Shown: positions 25,282 to 32,991 of the stretch, in pieces
How the letters are laid out: each line of letters opens with the position of its first letter
Numbering within the stretch: position 1 is the stretch's first letter
Assembly: GCF_011602485.2 (NCBI RefSeq)
Contig: NZ_CP050022.2
Span: 6,530,001-6,594,000 of the forward strand
Source: Bradyrhizobium sp. 1(2017)
GTDB taxonomy: Bacteria > Pseudomonadota > Alphaproteobacteria > Rhizobiales > Xanthobacteraceae
Reading direction: 5' to 3'
Length of the DNA: 64,000 nt
The notes under the pieces: generated by a model
Database searches by the model: none
The model's input: only the letters and a program-made list of their open reading frames with translations
Told to the model about the DNA's origin: nothing
Made by a program: the position numbers and the translations under genes

Positions 25282-26793
25282 GTGACAAAAGACCCGCAAG
25301 CAAAGCGCAAGCCGGAAAACTGCGCCTTCGTCATCTTTGGCGTGACTGGCGACCTTACTCACCGACTGGTGATGCCGTCGCTCTACAATCTCGCCGCCGA
25401 GCATCTGCTGCCGGAAAAATTCTGCGTGGTCGGCGTGGCCCGCAAGGGCCAGTCCGATGACGAGCTGCGCAACAGCCTGATGAAGGGCCTGCGCCAGTTC
25501 GCAACGCGGCCAGTGGACGACGACGTCGCCCGGAAGCTGCTGGAATGCGTCACCTTCGTCGAGGCCGACGCAAAGGATCCGCCCTCCTTCGACCGTTTGC
25601 GCGAGCATCTGGATTCGCTGGAATGCGCGCAGGAGACCGGCGGCAATCGGCTGTTCTACCTCGCGACCCCGCCGGCCGCGTTCGCACCGACCGCGCGCGA
25701 GCTCGGTCGCACCGGCATGATGAAGGAAAACGGTGCCTGGCGGCGGCTCGTGATCGAGAAGCCGTTCGGCACCGATCTCGCCTCGGCGCGCGCGCTGAAC
25801 GCCGAGCTGCTGAAGATCATGGACGAGCACCAGATCTACCGGATCGATCACTATCTCGGCAAGGAAACGGTGCAGAACATCCTGGTGCTGCGCTTTGCCA
25901 ACGGCATGTTCGAGCCGATCTGGAATCGCAACCATATCGACCACATCCAGATCACCGTGGAGGAGAAGCTCGGCGTCGGCCATCGCGGCGGCTTCTATGA
26001 CGCCACCGGAGCGCTGCGCGACATGGTGCCGAACCATCTGTTCCAACTGATGTCGCTGGTCGCGATGGAGCCGCCAAGTCGTTTCGACGCGCATTCCGTC
26101 CGTTCCGAGAAGGCCGAGGTGCTCACCGCGATCCAGCGGCCGAGCGAAGCGGAAGCGCTGAAGAGCTCGGTGCGCGCGCAATATCTCGCCGGCCGCATCG
26201 GCGACGAGGAGATTCCCGACTATCGCAAGACCGAGGACGTCAAGCCCGGCAGCACCACCGAAACCTTTGTCGCGCTGAAGCTGATGATCGACAATTGGCG
26301 CTGGGCCGGCGTGCCGTTTTACCTGCGCACCGGCAAGGCACTCGGCCACAAGCGAACGGAGGTCGCGATCAAGTTCAAGCAGGCGCCGCTGTCGATGTTC
26401 TCGGGCACGACGGTCGACCGCCTCTCGCAGAACTTCCTGACCATCGGCATCGCGCCGACCGAGACCATCGAGCTGCAGTTCAACGCCAAGATCCCGGGAC
26501 CGAGCGTCACCATCGACGGCGTCGAGATGAAATTCCGCTACGGCGATTATTTCCGCGCCGATCCCTCGACCGGCTACGAGACGCTGATTTACGACTGCAT
26601 GATCGGCGACAACATCCTGTTCCAGCGCGCCGACGGCGTCGAAGCCGGATGGCAGGCGGTGCAGCCGTTCCTCGACGCCTGGAGAGGCGCAGGCACCAAC
26701 GGCATCGAAACCTATGAAGCCGGCAGCGACGGCCCGGCCTGCGCCGACGAGCTGCTCCGGCGCGACGGGCGAAGCTGGCGGAAATACTCGTGA
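25282..26793 (+). CDS. zwf: Glucose-6-phosphate 1-dehydrogenase
   Basis: A 503-residue G6PDH. The NADP fold lies at the N-terminus (FVIFGVTGDLTHRLVMPSLY), the substrate-binding signature RIDHYLGKETVQNI near residue 190, and the C-terminal EAGWQAVQPFLDAW. It oxidises glucose-6-phosphate to 6-phosphogluconolactone. The start codon is GTG 25282, giving MTKDPQAKRKPENCAFVIFG. The stop TGA shares its A with the pgl start codon, so the product is handed to the next enzyme of the operon. Confidence 0.95.
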   Translation: MTKDPQAKRKPENCAFVIFGVTGDLTHRLVMPSLYNLAAEHLLPEKFCVVGVARKGQSDDELRNSLMKGLRQFATRPVDDDVARKLLECVTFVEADAKDPPSFDRLREHLDSLECAQETGGNRLFYLATPPAAFAPTARELGRTGMMKENGAWRRLVIEKPFGTDLASARALNAELLKIMDEHQIYRIDHYLGKETVQNILVLRFANGMFEPIWNRNHIDHIQITVEEKLGVGHRGGFYDATGALRDMVPNHLFQLMSLVAMEPPSRFDAHSVRSEKAEVLTAIQRPSEAEALKSSVRAQYLAGRIGDEEIPDYRKTEDVKPGSTTETFVALKLMIDNWRWAGVPFYLRTGKALGHKRTEVAIKFKQAPLSMFSGTTVDRLSQNFLTIGIAPTETIELQFNAKIPGPSVTIDGVEMKFRYGDYFRADPSTGYETLIYDCMIGDNILFQRADGVEAGWQAVQPFLDAWRGAGTNGIETYEAGSDGPACADELLRRDGRSWRKYS

Positions 26794-27542
26794 TGGCGGC
26801 CGCCGAGCAGCCGAAGCTGATCGTGGCGGCCGACGCCGAGGCGCTGGCACGGACCGGCTCCGAACGGGTGATGGCGCGGATCGCCGCCAACTCCGGGCGC
26901 ATAGCGATTTGCCTGACCGGCGGCTCGAGCCCGAAGAAGCTCTATCAACTGCTCGGCAGCGACGCCTGGCGCGACAAGATCCCGTGGGATCGCGTGCACT
27001 GGTTCATCGGCGACGAGCGCTTCGTGCCCGAAAGCGATCCTCTCAACAACATGGCAGTCGCGCGCGCGGCCTTTCTCGATCGCAATGCCCCCGCCGGCCA
27101 TGTTCATCCGATCCCGACCGATGTCGACAATCCCGATGGCGGCGCCGAGGCCTATGCGCGCGAGCTGCAAGACTTTTACGGCGCTGAAAGGCTCGATCCG
27201 GCGCGGCCGCTGTTCGACATGGTCCTGATGGGCGCGGGCCCGGACGGCCACACCGCTTCGCTCTTCCCGGGCTACCCCGAAATCGAGGAAACCGAGCGTT
27301 GGGTCGTCGGCGTTCCCAGGGCCCATGTCGCACCTTTCGTGCCGCGGGTCTCGCTCACCCTCCCCGTCCTGGCATCCTGCCGCGAAATGCTGTTCGAGAT
27401 TGCCGGGCACGACAAGCAACCGATCTTGACGCGCCTCCTCAATGGCGAGACTCTGCCGGCATTACGCGCGCGCTCGAATGGCGAGACCGTCTGGCTGGTC
27501 GACCAGGCCGCGCTTGCGGAGGGAATTCGTGGCGGGCGTTGA
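26793..27542 (+). CDS. pgl: 6-phosphogluconolactonase
   Basis: A 249-residue lactonase of the NagB/DevB-like family: ICLTGGSSPKKLYQLL, WFIGDERFVPESDPLNNMA, and LMGAGPDGHTASLFPG. It hydrolyses the lactone made by Zwf. ATG 26793 overlaps the zwf stop by one base; a GTG at 26790 would add one residue. Its 3' end overlaps gntK by 14 nt, keeping the pathway enzymes in one coupled unit. Confidence 0.93.
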   Translation: MAAAEQPKLIVAADAEALARTGSERVMARIAANSGRIAICLTGGSSPKKLYQLLGSDAWRDKIPWDRVHWFIGDERFVPESDPLNNMAVARAAFLDRNAPAGHVHPIPTDVDNPDGGAEAYARELQDFYGAERLDPARPLFDMVLMGAGPDGHTASLFPGYPEIEETERWVVGVPRAHVAPFVPRVSLTLPVLASCREMLFEIAGHDKQPILTRLLNGETLPALRARSNGETVWLVDQAALAEGIRGGR

Positions 27543-28059
27543 AGCACCTTGTGCATTGATCGTGATGGGCGTGTCCGGTTCCGGCAAGAGCACGATCGCG
27601 GAGGCGCTCGGCCAGCGCCTCGGCTGGCGCTTCGAGGACGGCGACGGCTTTCATCCCGCCAGCAATGTCGAGAAGATGCGGGCTGGCCATCCGCTCACGG
27701 ACGAAGACCGCTGGCCCTGGCTCAACGCCATCGCGGACGAGATCGCACGGGTCTGCGAACGCGGCGAGCATGTCATCATCGCCTGCTCGGCGCTGAAGCA
27801 CACCTATCGCGACGTGTTGCTGCGTGGGCGCGACGACGTCCGCTTCGTCTTCCTGAAGGGCACGAAGGAGCTGATCGCCGAGCGGCTCGCGCAGCGCAAG
27901 GGCCATTTCATGCCGCCCGAGCTGTTGAAGAGCCAGTTCGACACGCTGGAGCCGCCGGAGGCGGGCGAGCATGTCATCACTGTCTCGATCGACGAATCCG
28001 TCGAGGCGATCGTGGATGGCGTGGTGCGGCAAATGAAACTGGGCGGGACGAAGCGCTGA
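27529..28059 (+). CDS. gntK: Gluconokinase, GntK type
   Basis: A 176-residue P-loop kinase (IVMGVSGSGKSTIAEAL) of the gluconokinase family, with FEDGDGFHPASNVEKMRAG and PLTDEDRWPWLNAI. It phosphorylates gluconate to 6-phosphogluconate, feeding the same pool as Zwf/Pgl. GTG 27529, preceded by GGAGGG 6 nt upstream, gives the normal family length. The frame stays open to 27442, but that portion lies inside pgl. Confidence 0.93.
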   Translation: MAGVEAPCALIVMGVSGSGKSTIAEALGQRLGWRFEDGDGFHPASNVEKMRAGHPLTDEDRWPWLNAIADEIARVCERGEHVIIACSALKHTYRDVLLRGRDDVRFVFLKGTKELIAERLAQRKGHFMPPELLKSQFDTLEPPEAGEHVITVSIDESVEAIVDGVVRQMKLGGTKR

Positions 28060-28114
28060 GACCTTTCACCTTCAAGACCTGAACTTACAGGAAACCCGAA
28101 TCTCGAGGCCTGCC

Positions 28115-28927
28115 ATGACGAAGATCTCGCTGGTCGTCTCCGACGTCGACGGCACGCTGCTGACCAAGGACAAGACGCTGACCGAACGCGCGAAGTCCGC
28201 CGTGCAGCGGCTGCACCAGGCCGGCATCGGCTTCACCATCACCTCCAGCCGCCCCGCAATCGGCATGCGCTTTCTGATCGAGCCGCTGGCGCTGTGGCTG
28301 CCGGTCGGCCCGTTCAACGGCTCCTCGATCGTGGATCCCGAGATGAAGCCGGTCGAGCAGCACTTGATCCCCGCAAGCGCGGCCGAGCGCTCCTTGCAGA
28401 TCCTCCGGGACTTCGGTGCCGACATCTGGCTGTTCACCACCGACAAATGGCTGATCGACAACCCGAGCGGCAAGTATGTCGCGCACGAGCGACATACGAT
28501 CCGCTCCGATCCGACCATCGTGACCGACTTTTCGCCCTATCTCGCCAGCGCTTGCAAGATCGTCGGCGCCAGTGCCGACGCCGCCGGCCTCGAGGCTTGC
28601 GAGAAGGTCATGCAGAAAGCCCTCGGCAGCGAGGCGACTGCGGTGCGCTCGCAAACCTATTATCTCGACATCACGCCGCCCGGCTTCAACAAGGGCACGT
28701 TCGTCGAGGCCATGGCCAAGCGCCTGGGCATTGCGACCGATGCGATCGCCACCATCGGCGACATGCAGAACGACCTCGCGATGTTCCGCGTCAGCGGCGT
28801 CTCGATCGCCATGGGCAATGCCACCGACGACGTCAAGGACCAGGCTACCAACGTCACCGCGAGCAACGAGCAGGACGGTTTTGCCGAGGCCATGGAGATG
28901 ATTTTGAAGCGGAATGGGGTTGGCTGA
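28115..28927 (+). CDS. Cof-type HAD-IIB hydrolase
   Basis: A 270-residue haloacid-dehalogenase superfamily phosphatase. The nucleophile motif is VSDVDGTLLTKD and the C-terminal motif is IGDMQNDLAMFRVSGVSIAMGNA, with a type IIB cap between them. Such enzymes dephosphorylate sugar phosphates or flavin-type substrates. It is the last gene on this strand of the sugar operon, 55 nt after gntK. The exact substrate is not evident; a sugar phosphate fits the context. Confidence 0.9.
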   Translation: MTKISLVVSDVDGTLLTKDKTLTERAKSAVQRLHQAGIGFTITSSRPAIGMRFLIEPLALWLPVGPFNGSSIVDPEMKPVEQHLIPASAAERSLQILRDFGADIWLFTTDKWLIDNPSGKYVAHERHTIRSDPTIVTDFSPYLASACKIVGASADAAGLEACEKVMQKALGSEATAVRSQTYYLDITPPGFNKGTFVEAMAKRLGIATDAIATIGDMQNDLAMFRVSGVSIAMGNATDDVKDQATNVTASNEQDGFAEAMEMILKRNGVG

Positions 28928-28992
28928 GCGGACCGCGGGCTCGTTCAACCTCTCCCGCTTGCGGAAGAGCGCAGCTTTCTCAGAGCGCCAGG

Positions 28993-30795
28993 TCACTTCG
29001 ACCGCTGCACCGCCGGCTTCTCGCTCTCCTGCCGGGCCGCGGAGAGATTGTGCGCGGTGTTGATCAGCGCGATGTGGGTCAGCGCCTGCGGGAAATTGCC
29101 GGTCTGGCGCCGGGCGCCTGAATCATATTCCTCGGCCAGCAGCCCGACGTCGTTGGCGATGCCGACCATGCGATCGAGCAGCGCTTGCGCCTTGTCGAGA
29201 TCGCCCGCCAAGACATGAGCATCGGCGAGCCACAGGGTGCAGGCCAGGAACGCGCCCTCGATCGGCTGCTTCTCGTCGGACACTTCGCGCGGATCGTGCC
29301 GCAGCACGAAACCGTCGCGCATCAGACATTTCTCGACGGCCGCGATGGTGCCGCGGATGCGCGGGTCCGATGGCGGCAGGAAGCCGACGGCCGGCAGCAG
29401 CAACACGCTGGCATCGAGCAGCTTCGAGCCGTAGGATTCGACGAACGCATTTTCCTCCGCGTCAAATCCCCTGTTGCAGACGTCGCGATGAATCGCCTCG
29501 CGCAGGGCGCGCCAGTGCAGGAGCGGCGCCTTGAAGCCGAAGGTCTCGGCGCTCTTGATGCCGCGGTCGAACGCAACCCAGGTCATGACCTTTGAGAAGA
29601 CGTAGTGCCGGGGCTGGCCGCGGCGCTCCCAGATGCCGTGGTCGGGATGATCCCAGACCTCGGCGAGATGCTGGAGCACCGCGCATTCCAGCGCCCAGGT
29701 CGTTTCATCATCGAGCTTGAGCTTGGCCATCCGCGACTGATGGAAGGCGTCGATCAACTCGCCATAGACATCGAGCTGGAGCTGCGCATGCGCGGCATTG
29801 CCGACGCGGACGGGCTTCGCGCCCTCGTAGCCATCGAGCCAGCCCGCCTCCCACTCCAGCAGCCGGCGCTGCCCCCAAATGCCATACATGATCTGCATGT
29901 TCGCCGGCGAGCCGGCCGCCGCACGCAGCAGCCAATTGTGCCAGGCCAGGGCTTCCTCGGTATAGCCCGAGTTCATCAGCGCCAGCAGCGTGAAGGTGGC
30001 ATCGCGCAGCCAGCAGAATCGGTAGTCCCAGTTTCTGGCGCCGCCGAGCTTTTCCGGCAGTGAGGTGGTCGGCGCGGCCACGATGCCACCGGTCGGGGCG
30101 AAGGTCAGCGCCTTCAGCGTAATCAGCGAACGCACGATGAGATCGTGATACTCGCCGTCGCGACTGCAATGGCTGCACCACTCCTGCCAGAACTTGTCGG
30201 TCTCCTGAAGCGCAAGCTCCGGGTCGATCGGCGCGGGCGGCTCGATATGCGAAGGGCCGTAGGTCAGGACGAACGGCACGGTCTCGCCGGCTCTCACTTC
30301 AAAGTCGGAGACCGTGGTCAGATCCTCGCCGCGGGTCTCGACAGGGGTGCGCAGCACGGTCATGTCCTGGCCGGCGATGGCCATCAGCGAATGGTCGATC
30401 CGCCGCACCCAGGGGATATCGGCACCGAAGCCGAAGCGGATGACGAGCTCCATCCGCATCTTCACCGTGCCGCTGACGCCGCGGACCAGCCGCACGATGT
30501 CGGACGCCTTGCCGCGGGGCGGCATGAAATCGATCAGCGCGACCGTGCCGCTCCTGGTCTCGAAGCGGGTTTCGAGGATGAGGGTGTTGCCGAGATAGCG
30601 GCGTGAGGTGCCGATGACGTCCTCGGCGGGCGCGACCAGCCAGCGGCCATTCTTGCGGGTACCGAGGATCGCGGCAAAGCAGGCATCGGAATCGAAGGCC
30701 GGCCAGCACAACCAGTCGATCGAGCCGTTGCGCCCCACAAGCGCAGCGGTCTCGCAGTCGCCGATCAGCGCATAGTCTTCGATCTTCTGTGACAA
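28993..30795 (-). CDS. GH15 family glucoamylase/trehalase-like glycoside hydrolase
   Basis: A 600-residue GH15 enzyme. The N-terminal beta domain starts with IEDYALIGDCETAALVGRNG and SIDWLCWPAFDSDACF. The catalytic (alpha/alpha)6 domain shows RNWDYRFCWLRDA, HGIWERRGQPRHYVFSKVM (acid Glu) and QPIEGAFLACTLWLADA (base Glu). It releases glucose from alpha-glucans or hydrolyses trehalose. The start is TTG 30795. It lies 30 nt downstream of malQ and opposite the glycogen/trehalose operon, so it takes part in alpha-glucan breakdown. Confidence 0.9.
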   Translation of the reverse strand: MSQKIEDYALIGDCETAALVGRNGSIDWLCWPAFDSDACFAAILGTRKNGRWLVAPAEDVIGTSRRYLGNTLILETRFETRSGTVALIDFMPPRGKASDIVRLVRGVSGTVKMRMELVIRFGFGADIPWVRRIDHSLMAIAGQDMTVLRTPVETRGEDLTTVSDFEVRAGETVPFVLTYGPSHIEPPAPIDPELALQETDKFWQEWCSHCSRDGEYHDLIVRSLITLKALTFAPTGGIVAAPTTSLPEKLGGARNWDYRFCWLRDATFTLLALMNSGYTEEALAWHNWLLRAAAGSPANMQIMYGIWGQRRLLEWEAGWLDGYEGAKPVRVGNAAHAQLQLDVYGELIDAFHQSRMAKLKLDDETTWALECAVLQHLAEVWDHPDHGIWERRGQPRHYVFSKVMTWVAFDRGIKSAETFGFKAPLLHWRALREAIHRDVCNRGFDAEENAFVESYGSKLLDASVLLLPAVGFLPPSDPRIRGTIAAVEKCLMRDGFVLRHDPREVSDEKQPIEGAFLACTLWLADAHVLAGDLDKAQALLDRMVGIANDVGLLAEEYDSGARRQTGNFPQALTHIALINTAHNLSAARQESEKPAVQRSK

Positions 30796-30825
30796 TGCTT
30801 TGCCAGCCTGAAAAACCCCGGTCGA

Positions 30826-32787
30826 TCAACTCCCGCCGTTCAACGAACGTTCCCGCGTCGCTGCTCTCAAGGCCGTGAGATCAACCTTCGAGGCGATCGC
30901 GTCGAGCGCAACAGGCAGTCGCTGGCGCCAGTTCGGATGCTCGTCGATCGTACCGGGAATATTGGGCTGGTCAATCACGCCGAGCAGATCCTCCATGGAC
31001 ACCGCGAGCAGCCGCGACGGCGTGCGCGAGAGGAAGGCGAGCACCGAATAGAGATCGTTGGCGTTGATGCCGTTCTGGCGCAAAATCTCGTCGAGCCTGC
31101 CGAGCGCGTCCCAGCGCGCCTGCTCGCTTTCGCCGGGATCGATTCCGAGCGACAGCTTCATCTTGAGGTCGCTGAAGGAGCGCCAGCCGGCATAGGTCGA
31201 CAGATCGTGGGTGTTCAGCGTGACCAGAGCGTTGGGCCGGTAATGATCGACGTTGCGGAAATGGCCGCCATCGTCGCGCTCGAACATCATGACAAGGTAG
31301 GACCAGATGCCGAAATCCTGCATGGTCTCGCGAAAGCCTTCCGGCACGGTGCCGAGATCCTCGCCGATCACGATGCATTTATGGGTCGCGCTCTCGCGTG
31401 CGACCGCTGCCAGCAATGCCTCGAACGGCATCTGCACATAAGCGCCGTTGTCGGGCTTGAAGCCGCGCGGCACCAGATAAAGCCGCTTCAAGCCGAGCAC
31501 GTGATCGAGCCGGATGGCGCCGGCATGACGCATCGAGGCCGCCAGCATGTCGGCAAACGGCACGAAGGACTGCGCCTCCAGACCACCGGCATTGAATCCG
31601 GCAAGACCCCAGTCCTGACCGACGGTATTGAGCACGTCAGGCGGCGCGCCGACGGCGAGATGGCGGGAGATCGCCATCTGCTCGTTCCAGGCATCGAAGC
31701 CGTTGGATTGCACGCCGACGGCGACGTCGAGATAGAGCCCGACCCGCATGCCGAGCTGGCTGGCCAGCTCCTTGGCGGCATGCAATTGGCTGTCGGCCGT
31801 CCATTGCACGAATTCGACGAACTCGACCTCGCGCTTGTCAGGGCCGTTGCGCAGCTCGGCGCATTTCGTATCGTCCGGCCGCTGCCATTCCACCGGCCAT
31901 TCCCACCACGGCGCGTTGAAGCGATGACGCAACACCTCGAAGCAGGCAAAGCGCGACAACAGCGGCGCGCGGGCGGCACGAAAGGCGTCGAATTCCCGGC
32001 GGCGCGCGTCGCTCGCGCCCGTCACGAAACTGTTGAAGGCGGCGTGCAGCCCTCGCCATTTCAAGGCCGCCATGTCCGTGTAAGGCACGCGATCTCCCTC
32101 GCGCAGGCGCGCCGCGGTCGCGGCGGCATCCGGCACGAGGTCGGCCGAAAATTCCGGGATCGCCTCGACGTCGATATAGAGCGGATTGAGAAACAGCCGG
32201 CTGTTCGGCGAATAGGGGCTGCAGTCGGCCGGGTAATTGTCGAACAGCACATGCAGCGGATTGAGCCCGACGCCGTCGGCGCCCAGATGCCCGGCGAGCC
32301 GGACGAGATCGGCGAGGTCGGTGAAATCGCCGATGCCCCAATTGCGTTTGGAGCGCACGCTGTAGAGCTGCACGGCGAGCAGCCAGCCGCGGTCGAAATC
32401 ACCGCCGAAGGCGCGCTCGGGCGCCACGATCATCGGCACGTCTTCCGTCACGCCTTCGGCATCGGTGAGCGTCAAACGGTGATAGCCGAGCGGCAGGCCG
32501 GCAGGCCAGGCGATCACGGGCTCGCGCGTCTCGCCCTGCGCGATCAATTTGCCGTTTGCGGACAATTTCCATTGCAGCGGCGGCGCCCCGATGGCCGCCA
32601 ATTCCGTGCGCGGATGCCCCAGCGCCCGCACCACGACCGGCCCCCCGACAAAGCGGTAGACCCGCTTCTCCGGCAGGGCGTCGAGGATCGATTTGAGGGC
32701 CACGGGGTCGGTGACCCGCAGCTTTCCCAAGGCATCGACGAATTCGGATTGAACGCCCTTGATCCGGGCTTGAGCTAAAAGATCCAT
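30826..32787 (-). CDS. malQ: 4-alpha-glucanotransferase (amylomaltase)
   Basis: A 653-residue GH77 enzyme. Catalytic residues are visible in AIRLDHVLGLKRLYLVP (nucleophile Asp), CIVIGEDLGTVPEGFRE (acid Glu) and LVTLNTHDLSTYAGW (Asp). GDFTDLADLVRLAGHLGADGVGLNPLH is also typical. It transfers alpha-1,4-glucan segments between malto-oligosaccharides. ATG 32787 is preferred to GTG 32814. It is divergent from the glgE-like operon and has its own EcfG-like box, suggesting coordinated stress control. Confidence 0.92.
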   Translation of the reverse strand: MDLLAQARIKGVQSEFVDALGKLRVTDPVALKSILDALPEKRVYRFVGGPVVVRALGHPRTELAAIGAPPLQWKLSANGKLIAQGETREPVIAWPAGLPLGYHRLTLTDAEGVTEDVPMIVAPERAFGGDFDRGWLLAVQLYSVRSKRNWGIGDFTDLADLVRLAGHLGADGVGLNPLHVLFDNYPADCSPYSPNSRLFLNPLYIDVEAIPEFSADLVPDAAATAARLREGDRVPYTDMAALKWRGLHAAFNSFVTGASDARRREFDAFRAARAPLLSRFACFEVLRHRFNAPWWEWPVEWQRPDDTKCAELRNGPDKREVEFVEFVQWTADSQLHAAKELASQLGMRVGLYLDVAVGVQSNGFDAWNEQMAISRHLAVGAPPDVLNTVGQDWGLAGFNAGGLEAQSFVPFADMLAASMRHAGAIRLDHVLGLKRLYLVPRGFKPDNGAYVQMPFEALLAAVARESATHKCIVIGEDLGTVPEGFRETMQDFGIWSYLVMMFERDDGGHFRNVDHYRPNALVTLNTHDLSTYAGWRSFSDLKMKLSLGIDPGESEQARWDALGRLDEILRQNGINANDLYSVLAFLSRTPSRLLAVSMEDLLGVIDQPNIPGTIDEHPNWRQRLPVALDAIASKVDLTALRAATRERSLNGGS

Positions 32788-32865
32788 TCGGCACGCAGCT
32801 TGCAGGCCACCCACTTGCCGGGGGCATCGATTTTAACGAGGCGGCGGAAGACGTTAGTCGGGCCT

Positions 32866-32891
32866 AACTCGCCAACGGCGCGAGCCGTTCC
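32866..32891 (-). promoter_or_regulatory. EcfG-like promoter of malQ
   Basis: On the minus strand GGAAC (32891-32887) is followed after 19 nt by TT (32867-32866), within AGTT. This fits GGAAC-N18/19-TT. The -35 box lies back to back with that of the rightward promoter, separated by 4 nt (GTTCC-CGAC-GGAAC). Confidence 0.55.
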
Positions 32892-32895
32892 CGAC

Positions 32896-32920
32896 GGAAC
32901 TAATGACACAGAACCGGCTT
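32896..32920 (+). promoter_or_regulatory. EcfG-like promoter of the glgE-treS operon
   Basis: GGAAC (32896-32900) is followed after 18 nt by TT (32919-32920), within GCTT. It lies about 75 nt upstream of the proposed GTG start of the GlgE-like gene and back to back with the leftward malQ box. Confidence 0.55.
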
Positions 32921-32991
32921 TCTATATAGGTACCAAGCGCGGGTTCCCGACAAGGGAAACGGGCTCCTGCTTTCTTGTCAATGGCATCACC

